A program made the translations under genes and the position numbers. A stretch of 17,796 nt of DNA from Rhizopus sp. PT2906. Taxonomy: Eukaryota > Mucoromycota > Mucoromycetes > Mucorales > Rhizopodaceae. This document shows positions 1 through 9,300 of the stretch, piece by piece. The first letter of the stretch is position 1; every line of letters begins with the position of its first letter. The notes under the pieces were generated by a model. It was not told the DNA's origin. It did no database searches and saw nothing but the letters and a program-made list of their open reading frames with translations. The stretch is taken from positions 1 to 17,796 of the forward strand of contig JAMYHX010000679.1 in the NCBI GenBank assembly GCA_025529335.1. The letters run 5' to 3'.

Positions 1-1880
1 GTGGTCACGCGACAGAAACTCTTATATAACTCAATTTACACTCAAGCCATTAACGGAACAAACCCCTTTTTTACAGTGTAATGAAGAAGATTCAGAAAGA
101 CACTCCTAATAATAACCTCAACAAGCACGATCTTCCACACAATGCATCAAACTGTGTTATTTGATTCATTCTCTATCATTATCAATATGAATAACCTAAT
201 GCTTTCGAAATAAGAATGAATAATTTAATCAGATTAATCAATCTAGAGTATTATTCTCACTTTAATTATCCTATAAAGCCCTCTCTTGTAAAGACATCTT
301 TTAATCTTGTTAACTTATTATATTTGATATTGTGTAATCAGTAGCTGATGGTCACTAACACGACATATTATACACTATTTATTACTTTATTCTTTTTACT
401 TTAAACCCACCAAGATCGCTAAGCTAAAACAAGCAACTACAATAATCCTTTTGGACAAGATAAAACTTCAATTGCTGAATCGATCCTTTTCTTTAAATTT
501 GACTATTACTCTTTGAACCAAACTTCACGCTAAAAGTTGACTATACATATTTTCTTTTTTATATCACGGTACTTTTACCCTTTTTTAAAGCGAAAAGCAT
601 TTAAAATTATAGTATAATCAAACCATTCCTTCCGAAAAAGAACAAAGCAATGCAGATATAAAGCTTTAGGAACATGTTAAAATACCTTTTGAGTATTCAT
701 TGAAAAATAATCATACATCAAAGCTTCTTTAATATATATCCTATTTTTATACAAGCCTCTATCAATATTATTTCATCTTGTACTTTTTTTTTCTTTATAA
801 ACAGTCTCAATTCCCTTTTAATCTTGGCTTATATCAATGTATTTACCTTATCACTATATTCTTCTTAGTCAAAGCCTAATTCAAAACATCCAAATCAATC
901 ATTAATTTTAAGCTAGATAAAAAAGAATAAAATCCCATTGTAATAGTTTTTTTTTTTTTTTTTTCAAAAGTATAAAATAAACTATGCTTTTGCTTAAAAA
1001 TGTATTCATTCAATAAGCTATACGTTGTTAGAATCATAGTCTTTACTTTACTTTTATTAAACTCTATCAGATTATTCATCTTGATCCAGGAATTTGCTAT
1101 ATTTTATCTATTTGTTTTTATTACGTATTGAAAAAAAATGGTGTAATCAATTTATTTAGTAAAAGAGTCATAGTTGAAAGACATTATTTATTCAGTGTTC
1201 CTTTCTAAAATCACACCCTGTGTAATGATCAATCTCAAACAATGGTCGACGAAAATAATGAAAGCAAATCAGCGCAAGGATATCACAGTATCATGATAAA
1301 AACAAGAAATGACATGAAAGGAGATAAACTCGATATACGTTGCTTGAGACTATTTGATCATTATATTTGAAATAGTACTGACAAATACCATGCTTTTTTA
1401 GTGCTTTGAGGCGATGATATCATCTTTGTCTTAATTGTATCTGTATTCATTGTTCCTGATAACAAAATCGCCAATTGGAGGCTGTAATATCTATACTTTG
1501 ATAAACTACGAAAATGGACAAAAGGAGCTGCATTCATCGATTATACGTTATTATTAAATCTCATTGTACACAATGTAGGTAACACTTCTTCAAAGAGCGC
1601 TCATTCGTGAGTATTCTAGTACTAAAGAGCCGCAACTATTGAGTCTTTTAACCAAATATTTTATCAGATGAACTTTAGCTTTTTGGAAATCATTGTTTAG
1701 CAAAGAAGGGCCTTACTTGACTCAATTTACGGTTAAACAAGCAGTTGATCATCATAGGTATACTTCTCATTGGTCACGCTAAGCTTAGCAAGAGGTACAA
1801 CGTATTTTTTTGCTACTTGCAAATCAACCGAGGTTAAGCCATTTGATTTGTGAGACGGTGGCAAGAAGCGCCGCAGCCAT
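1..1880. other. AT-rich intergenic region, no gene supported
   Basis: This stretch is dominated by T and A runs, with stops in all frames. The only open frames are short. One is a 42-codon plus-strand ORF at 1242-1370 starting MVDENNESKS; it has a start codon and polar composition, but no recognisable domain and no splice context, so chance is the best explanation. A T-run lies at about 949-964. I saw no tRNA, rRNA, CRISPR-like array or clear terminal repeats. Confidence 0.6.
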
Positions 1881-1883
1881 AAA

Positions 1884-2117
1884 CTAACCGACGATGCGGG
1901 AAAGGCTTGTTAAAAATGGATGCTTAAAAGGGTTCAACAAAGAACGTCTATCCAAACCATAGTTTGCTTTTTCTTTAGTATTATCTTTTTCCTTTTGTAC
2001 AAGCATCATGTATAGAAGGCAATTTTCTGTAGCATCAGCCTCTGTTTTACCATGAGCTCCGTTGTGCATGTCATGTTTTGCATTTTGTTTCGGTTCTTGT
2101 GATGCATTATGATTCAA
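1884..2117 (-). CDS. Unassigned open frame, possible terminal exon
   Basis: A minus-strand frame stays open for about 85 codons and ends at TAG (1886-1884). It lacks a convincing ATG: an in-frame TAA lies shortly upstream at about 2140, and the boundary given is a TTG. The peptide is strongly polar (repeated K, E, N, H) and ends in a basic segment, RRSLLNPFKHPFLTSLSRIVG without its last residue being informative. The local base composition is less AT-rich than 1-1800, which favours real or once-real coding sequence, for instance the last exon of a split gene. I recognise no family. It could equally be a relic or chance. Confidence 0.25.
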   Translation of the reverse strand: MNHNASQEPKQNAKHDMHNGAHGKTEADATENCLLYMMLVQKEKDNTKEKANYGLDRRSLLNPFKHPFLTSLSRIVG

Positions 2118-3217
2118 TTCATGCCATATGCATGTTTAGAGATAAATACAATCACGTTTCGTTACTGCATTTATCTTTTGTAAAGTGCTTTATCATAGCT
2201 TCATGAAAAATATGTATATTATAAGCAACTTAGCTATTTAAGGGTTGTCGATGACATAAGTGACATGGTTTATTTAAGAAAAATAGAATGTCTTCATCAT
2301 CCTAGTTGTTCAGTAGGAAAGTTCTTTTATCCTCTGCGGCGTTCAGATCAAATGAGGAAAGACAGAGAATATGATCCTTGGCAAAGGATAGTGTTGAGTT
2401 ATGTTATTGATTCAATTACTGAGAAGGAGGTTGAAGATGTGATGCGTATCACTCTTTTGATTGATTGTTTAAACTATGCATTTGTTGTTTTTGTTTACTT
2501 GCCTTAGAAAGACATGGAACATATTTTGTTTTTATTACATGCAAATGAAGCATGGCTTTGGAAACTAAGAAAGGGAAGAGCATGTATCACATTTTCCACC
2601 AACAGCTGAATTGTGTAAACAGCGCAGAAACCAGCAGGGTACTGCCTCCCTTTTTTTCTTGGACCGCCCTTACTGTGCACAAGTGAATGTACAAATCGAG
2701 GGTTGCTTGAGAGGGAGCATATGCCAAGAAGGGATTTTATTACTAAGCCGGCTAAAATAAGGATTGCCAAGTGGCAACGCAGTTCTATCTTCATTTGTTG
2801 CGCAGTAGAAATATATCTGTGCGCATTCAGATTGTTTAAATTGGGAAATTTTTTTTTTAGTTGCGCAGAACATCCGATTGTAGTTTGTGTATTATTGTTG
2901 ACAAAGCTGAGTTCAGTGTTTCGGCTTAATTACCTTCCTTTCTCAAGACAAACATTTACGGTTAAAAAGAGACTGTATCCCTGCCATGGTAGCAAGTTGC
3001 TGAGCAATATGCACGAGTATTGCCAATTCAACAATTATGAATTCTCTTGGCACATGTAAATGATAGCGCAGTCCTTTGCGTAGTCTCTGTAGTAATGAAG
3101 TAAAGCACAAATGCTTGTGTGTGTTGTTTATTGTATGAGGCATGTATGTTTATGTTACAATTGAAAGGTGATTACAAATTAAGAAAGACAGAAAAGGAAG
3201 AAAAGGGGGTGAGGGTA
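2118..3217. other. Intergenic region with unassigned short frames
   Basis: Overlapping short frames exist on both strands (for example plus 2265-2507 and 2703-3059, minus 2504-2794), but none resembles a known domain, and they conflict with one another. The plus frame at 2265 has an ATG and a charged middle (MRKDREYDPWQRIVLSYVID), yet no splice-compatible partner. The hexamer GCGCAG recurs at 2622, 2800, 2863 and 3066, and a short perfect hairpin, TTGCCA-AG-TGGCAA, lies at 2764-2777. The right part is the 3' flank of the minus-strand cyclin gene. Confidence 0.45.
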
Positions 3218-3996
3218 TTATATCAATTCAACCTGATCATCTTGGGGGGTAGGAATACCATGTACAATTTGGGTTTTGTTAGATTTAACTTTTTTGAAGC
3301 AAGGCTCTTGTTCAAAGGAGCAAGGTCGTTTACAAGTTGTGGTCGTGTTGGTTGGTGTGTTGGGCACAGCTTCTTTCAATTGAGATTCAAATTTTTGATA
3401 GAGTTCGGTAGATACAAATAGTCTATAGTCTAACATTTGAAGAATAGCTCTTTCTGCTTGACTAATCTCTTTGGCGGGTAATCGACTGATTTTAGCCCAA
3501 CTAGCATTGGTGAATGTGTTGTCATACAAATACTTGTGGGCACAGATCAAGGCAGCCAAAAACATACGTCTACCACATTTGATAATGGAATCATGTTGAG
3601 CGAATCGATCAATATGAGGACGAATACGAAAAAGGTAAAATATGGCTAGTTGAAGAGTTGAACGGGTAGCTCTTGATCTTTTCAATAAGTGTCTGACAAA
3701 AGCATGGGTATCGACTACTGACTGAGCAGCTATATTTTCCATAGGCCAAGATGAGCGTATGGTCAATGTGGTTATATCTAATGTTGTCTTAATAAACATA
3801 ATATAGGGTCGTATAGTAGTATTGAGCATTTACCGACAAGAGTATCTACATATAATTTTTGGTATTGGTTGATATCTACAACAGGGGACTGATTTGGAGG
3901 AGTCATGCCAACTACATAACGATAATACTGATTTAAACATCCATTGTTGTTGTTGTTTTTTGAAAGAGGAGTATCGTTGTTGTTATAGTTTGACAT
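3218..3996 (-). CDS. Pho80/Pcl-family cyclin (Pho85 partner)
   Basis: Two exons, 3996-3834 and 3777-3218, flank a 56-nt intron (GTAAAT donor, TTAG acceptor); the join restores a continuous cyclin fold of 240 residues. The asparagine-rich N-terminus is followed by the cyclin box (about residues 45-155). Diagnostic segments are the join YVDTLVDITTLTIRSSWP, then a helix with RSRATRSTLQLAIFYLF (88-104), then FLAALICAHKYLYDNTFTN-WAKIS (about 128-151), the classic cyclin core with its conserved K and YL. The C-terminal 50 residues are polar, with a basic KRPCSFEQEPCFKKVKSNK stretch that could serve in nuclear targeting. Family members activate the CDK Pho85 and steer it to substrates in phosphate, glycogen, cell-cycle or amino-acid control. 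Which Pcl this is cannot be decided from sequence alone. It is divergently transcribed from SWD1, and its promoter carries two Gcn4-type sites. The start is the first ATG of the open exon. Confidence 0.9.
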
Positions 3997-4146
3997 GCAC
4001 CAAATAGGAAAAAAAGGAATTAAAACAAAAGAAAGAGATTTTTTATCGAGTATTTATATCTACACGGAGTTGTAAAAATATTTCATTGTCCGTCTTTCCC
4101 TTTTCTCTTTTTCTTTTTTTCTCACTTATAAAAATTTCCTTAATCA

Positions 4147-4153
4147 TGACTCA
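4147..4153. promoter_or_regulatory. TGACTCA bZIP (Gcn4/AP-1) site 1
   Basis: A perfect 7-bp TGACTCA lies about 150 bp upstream of the cyclin ATG and immediately upstream of its TATA-like motif. This is the core recognition site of Gcn4/CpcA-type bZIP factors. The match is seen; occupancy is inferred. Confidence 0.55.
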
Positions 4154-4181
4154 CTGCGAATCTTGTATTAAAAAGGGTAAC

Positions 4182-4188
4182 TGAGTCA
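4182..4188. promoter_or_regulatory. TGAGTCA bZIP (Gcn4/AP-1) site 2
   Basis: This is the reverse complement of the neighbouring TGACTCA, so the same binding site in opposite orientation, 35 bp away centre to centre. Two perfect copies this close together in AT-rich DNA make a functional pair more plausible than chance. Confidence 0.55.
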
Positions 4189-4413
4189 AATTGATATGTA
4201 AACTGATTATCAATATTTTTTATACTTGTAATAATAAATATTCTTTATATACACATAATCATCGTATATTTGTTTATTTATATACATGTATAGCTTGTAT
4301 ATAAATGTGGTCAGATATTATAAAAATGACATATAAAGTATATATACACATCTATGATATAAATAGAGATGAGATTCGTACCCTTTGACTGGTGTGCAAG
4401 AATGAATGGTGTG

Positions 4414-4486
4414 ATTGGGTTACATACAATGTGATAGAGAGAGACTAACAGGACCAATAGGAATCGTAGGCTTAAATAGCACCAAT
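4414..4486. promoter_or_regulatory. Cluster of three CCAAT boxes
   Basis: ATTGG at 4414-4418 and CCAAT at 4454-4458 and 4482-4486 lie 144-216 bp upstream of the SWD1 start. CCAAT boxes are bound by the HAP/NF-Y complex in fungi and are common in housekeeping promoters. They sit nearer SWD1 than the cyclin. Confidence 0.45.
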
Positions 4487-4629
4487 CAAATACTAGAGTC
4501 ACAGACTGCGGTCATTGCACTCTAAAATAGAAACATTGGGTGCATGAATTTGTAAAGGACCCTTTTTTATATTATTACGCTTGCTTCTGTGACTTGTATT
4601 TTAAAAGTTTCTTTCTCATTTTCTTTATA

Positions 4630-6324
4630 ATGAATTTAGAATTATTAGGCATGTATAGATTAATAACAACAAGTAATCATGACTAAAGACGTGTAAAATA
4701 GACCCTTGGGAACAAGAATATCCTCAACTGATTGAAGAAACATTGGAAGATGGTTATGTACTCAACTGTAAATTTAACAAAAGAGGCACTTTACTTGCTG
4801 CAGGTTGTCTAGACGGAAGATGCATTGTTTGGGACTTTGATACCAAAGGTGTATCACGTAACTTGATTGGACACGTTAAACCTGTGTCAAGTATAAGGTT
4901 AGATTATGTAAAATATAACATGACAGTAATATACTCATACGTCTATCAGCTGGTCTCGTAACGGCAAATATTTATTATCAGCATCAAAGGATTGGACTTG
5001 CATCTATTGGGATCTGATCACTGGGAAAAAGAAATTAAAGATAAGATTTGATACACCAGTCTTAATGGCTCATATGCATCCAAAGAACAAGTAATATCAA
5101 CATACTGTATATTTGTGTGTGTTTATTAATATGATTAATGTGTTAGTCATCGATTTGTTGCCGTATTATTTCAAGATAATCCGGTCATTGTAGATATTTT
5201 AGGTCAAGATATAGTAAAAACAGTATTACCCACAGAGCCAGATACAAAAGAAGAAAAATCACCAAAGTAATTCTTAGTTTGTGTATATATATATATACAT
5301 TTTGCTTTGGACTCATCTTTTCTTTAGAAATTCATTCCTTGTCACAGCTGTTTCGTGGAATAAAGCAGGCACACGAATATATGCAGGAACATCAAAAGGA
5401 TATTTAAATATAATCGATGTTGAATCAAACAAGATTACTTATAGTACAAGAATAACCAATACAACAATCAAAGGCATTCAATGGAGTAGGAATGGACGGT
5501 ATGAATGATGATAGCATACAAGATCAGATTACTAATAGTTTATCATTTTTTGCATACAGTGAATTACTCATCAATTCCAATGATCGATCAATACGATATT
5601 ATCAAATAGAAGATGAAGATACAGGAATACCTGTATTCAGAGAAAGATTTCAGGATTTGATCAATAGATCTCAATGGAGTCAAACGTGTTTTAATGCAGA
5701 TAATGAATGTGTCATTGGTGGATCAGGGCATAAAGCAGAACATAATATTTATATATGGGATAGACAAGAAGGAAATCTTATAAAGATATTAGAAGGACCT
5801 AAAGAACCATTGGATGATTTAGCGGTAAGAAAAAAGAAAAAGAAAAAAGTAGTGTGGTACTGATCACCTTAAAGTCACATCCAGTCAAACCTGTGATTGC
5901 ATCTGTAAGCAGTTTTGGTAATATTTATATTTGGGCAACAAAACATCAAGAGAATTGGAGTGCATTTGCGCCTGATTTCATTGAACTTCAGGAAAATGTA
6001 GAATATGAAGAGCAAGAAGATGAATTTGATGTGATGCCTGATGCTGAAAAAACAAAACAAAAACAAGTAGATGAGGATGTCATTGTTGACGTAACTACAT
6101 GTGATACTATACAAGCATTTATTGAATCATCTGATGAAGAAGAAGAAGACGAAGTACTTTATTTACCCAATTTACCATTTGAAGATGATAACAATACCAG
6201 TCTAAGTAGTGATGAAGAATTTGCAAAAAGTTCTTTAAAGAAACACGCAGGCGAGTTATTAAAGAAAAAGAAAAGACTTGAATTGGATGAAAACACAAGA
6301 CCAAAGAAGTCTATAAAAAAATAA
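4630..6324 (+). CDS. SWD1: COMPASS WD40 subunit Swd1/RbBP5
   Basis: Seven exons: 4630-4648, 4702-4897, 4950-5090, 5147-5266, 5328-5498, 5560-5824, 5875-6324, giving 453 residues; introns are 50-61 nt. The protein starts MNLELLDPWEQEYP, matching the RbBP5 N-terminus, and this fixes the 19-nt first exon. WD40 blades follow (CIVWD at 48-52, TCIYWD at 88-93, later IYIWD and IYIWA). Then come NWSAFAPDF (331-339), an acidic D/E box ENVEYEEQEDEFD (344-356; Ash2-binding in RbBP5), a VDVTT motif (375-379; WDR5/Swd3-binding in RbBP5), an acidic tract and VLYLPNLPFE (398-407). The tail is lysine-rich. Role: scaffold of the nuclear Set1/COMPASS complex that methylates histone H3 lysine 4. Its length is between yeast Swd1 and human RbBP5. 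Oddities: a GC-AG first intron, and serine 305 where RbBP5 has the tryptophan of its AWHP motif. Confidence 0.95.
4649..4701 (+). other. SWD1: GC-AG intron 1 of SWD1
   Basis: The exon ends TTATTAG and the intron opens GCATGT, ending AAAATAG after 53 nt, with a TGACTAAAG branch-like motif near 4678-4686. No GT donor nearby gives the correct frame: joining TTA-G to AC-CCT-TGG yields the expected MNLELLDPW. AG|GCATGT keeps the remaining U1 complementarity, as GC donors usually do. Confidence 0.8.
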
Positions 6325-6383
6325 AAAATGTCTTTTCGGTCATTCAAATTCTTTTTTTCTTCTCTTTTATTTTTACCTTGTTC
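6325..6383 (+). promoter_or_regulatory. 59-bp SWD1-START gene spacer
   Basis: Only 59 bp separate the SWD1 stop from the next ATG on the same strand. The spacer is pyrimidine-rich on the plus strand (TTCTTTTTTTCTTCTCTTTTA), typical of leaders in this window, so the 3' end of SWD1 and the promoter of the START gene must overlap or extend into coding sequence. Confidence 0.6.
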
Positions 6384-9300
6384 ATGAGCTACCATTCGAC
6401 CATTACTAACTTTTCTTGGACATCGATTTATCAAGAGAAGCTAGACTTGGCTCAAAATAAGCTAAATCAATTTGAAATAGACAGGGATAAAGATATAATC
6501 AAGGCAGAAAAAGACTTTAATATAAAGCACATTCATTTGAACCATATCAAAGACTTGCTATTAGATATCAATACACATAGACTATGTAAACAAGCTATAT
6601 CATCACTTGTATCCATTGAGCTCATCTTTATTTACAGGGTGTACTTGGTTTAATGACATGCAGCTTATAAGTCAACCTATCACAAATGTTAATATAATTC
6701 ATGCAAAGTAAACAAAAGACGAAATACACCTATACAAAACACTCATCCTTTCTTTTAGCTCCTTGATATTCGCTGAAAAAGTCATCAAAAGAAAACAGTC
6801 TCTTTCTTATATCGCTACTTCTTTATCAAATGATGACTACTTTTTCGCTTTTAGCATTCAAACCTATCTTAATATGACACGTGTCACAGTTTACTACCAA
6901 TGGCATACATTACTTGATACCACAAGCATAATGCATCATATCATCCAATTAAATACACTTCCATACATCAGCTTATGCGATAACCTATACGTGGATTCTA
7001 TTGTATATAGTGATCATCCTGCCTGCCATCTGCACTATACCTTCACTCAACCACCACCTTATCTATCTCCTCCTTTAAACATCAAACACAAATGGCATCA
7101 CACCGGCTCATGGAGCCAGGAGAGAAGTCTTCTTACTCACTTCCAACCTAGACCAAGCACTTCTTACCCTGATAGACAATCAGACAGTTCATTTCTTAAT
7201 GACCTAGATGAAGAAAATGAGAAAGATCAAGCTTCGATAAAGGAGCTCAAGATTAAAATGCACGATCTGTACAAGATATCAATATCATTGCTTGATCACG
7301 ATGACAGTAGTGGTCTGTCAGATAAGTTCACCCAGCTCTGTCTCAAGTGTACACAAAGGGATGACACATATATCGTTCGACTACTACATCCACCAGAACT
7401 ATTGAAATATCTTGCACAAGATGTGTCTGATCAAGGACTACGCATCAGTATCACTATGACTCGATCAGACGATGGTCAGTTTACTGTGAATGATAAAGAA
7501 TGGCCATTGCGAGATGAGCATGATTCTAGTACGACAGATGAAGAGAGTGATCATGATTATAAAGAAGAAGATATATTTGTGGATGGAATGGAGGAACTGG
7601 ATGAAACAAGTCCATTGGCTACTGATGTACCTCCCTTGCTTGAGTTGCAACAGCCATCACGACCGACTGTTCAACATAAAGTTTCCTCTTCCAGTGTGCC
7701 ACTGATGAAGGTGCCACAGCCAACCGCTTCAAATTCAACACCAACCCATGCATATAAGCAGTTTGAGGAACCATCAGAGGTGCCGCAAAAGAAAGTGGAT
7801 GATGATGATGATGAGTAAGTTCTGACGATAGGGCTGCCTGATTTAGAGTGTATGCTCATATCTCTTTTGTATAGTATTCAAGTGTCTGATACGAATGAAT
7901 CTATTTCGGACAAGGAGATTTCTGTTATTACAGTCCCAGAAAGCGATCCACTTGCGCTACAGAAAGCTTATCAGCTATTTACCCAATTTATAAGATCGAC
8001 CGAAACACCCACAACAGTAATTCAAGAACCTTGTCGAGATAATGGATATGTGACAGTCAAGAAGATTGATGTCCCTGACCATCCTATGGGTGCCTTTTTA
8101 GTCGAAACAATGTGGAAAGATTGCAGTCTATGGGATGTGAAGGCAGTGATTGAAAGTGTAGGTGCACGAAAGGTGTGGGACAACACATTTGAAAACAGCA
8201 CGCTTCTACATGCTCTAACACCGACCAGTGCCATATGGCACACAAAGGTCCAAGGTACTTGGCCTGTAAGTCCTCGCGACTATATCTGTTTTCAAGGACA
8301 GTATGCATCTTCTTATATGGTGGACCTGGTCTCTACCTCCTGTGTAGGTGAATCGTATCGTCATAAGCCTTTACCAAAGGAAACCTCAGGATACACTCGA
8401 GCTACAATGGATGTCATGGGTTGGCGATTAGAGTATGCGACCAAGGACACAGTGCTGATGAAGGGACTGATGATGACTCAGTTCTCGACCTGGGTCATCA
8501 ACTACATCACCAGCCGCTACCTCGTGCAGTCCCTAGCTGCTGTACAGATGGCCAAGGACTATCTCGGTACGTATGGTGCGCCTCCTAGTTTGGAAAACCT
8601 CATGAACGCTGTTCTGATGAACCTGAAGCATGATCATGAGCGCAAGACGTGGCGATGTGAGTACAGTCGACGTACAGAGAGTGACGATAAGGCTACCAAG
8701 GTCATGGCAGGTGCTACAACTACATCGCTTATACGCATTGATAAACAGCGTTGGGCGCTTTCGACAGGCAACAAGTATTCCACCATCATCGACCCACCTC
8801 CATCGCGTGTGTCTGCAATTGAGAGGATACATGACCCTTATGGTGTATGGCTCATTATAGAACATGATGAAGTCTTTATTATCCCCTTTCACGGAAAAAT
8901 ATTGGTCATCATCAAACCTGATGATACTACTTCATCAACCAAGGAGCAGGTTCCTGATTGCCAGATTTCCGTAAATGGTGGACCCATTGTGGTTGAAAAG
9001 GAGCAGGCAATCCCTGAGGAGATTGAGAAGGAATTTCAGAAAGCTGTGTCTCAGGCAAGCAAGGACAAGAAGAAGTTTGTATCCGAGGAACACGCTGTCA
9101 GTCGAGCCATTGATCAGCTATCGGTACCACCTCAAGAGCACACACAAGCCGTACTGGCTTTTCTTAAACGAGCGGATGAGCAGTTTGGATGGACGGCTGT
9201 CTCTGATAAGAATGGTATAAAAACAAGTAAGCGGCCGGGGACGAAGCAGAAAAAGAAGGAGCCCGACTCGTTTCTTCAGGATGCGTTCACCATGGATGTT

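Larger units (their letters stand above)
3997..4629. promoter_or_regulatory. Divergent promoter between cyclin and SWD1
   Basis: This 633-bp spacer serves both genes. Reading towards the cyclin (minus strand) there are two TGASTCA sites (4182-4188 and 4147-4153), then a TATA-like TTATAA motif at about 4125-4131, then a purine-rich leader (pyrimidine-rich on plus, 4088-4121), then the ATG at 3996. Nearer SWD1 are CCAAT boxes: ATTGG at 4414-4418, CCAAT at 4454-4458 and 4482-4486. Between them, 4200-4370 is a TA-rich tract. A hydrophobic minus frame at 4311-4502 is judged accidental. Confidence 0.7.

Noticed and set aside
1242..1370. 42-codon ORF in the left spacer
   Set aside because: Start codon and polar composition only; length is within chance expectation and there are no neighbouring exons.
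4311..4502. Hydrophobic minus-strand frame in the divergent promoter
   Set aside because: Its hydrophobicity comes from T-rich antisense of TA-rich promoter DNA; it has no conserved motif and overlaps the CCAAT boxes.
6585..6660. End of the START gene's first exon at 6653
   Set aside because: The stop is in an intron: a 52-nt GTAAAC...TTACAG intron joins in frame to WCTWFNDMQL and then to exon 3.
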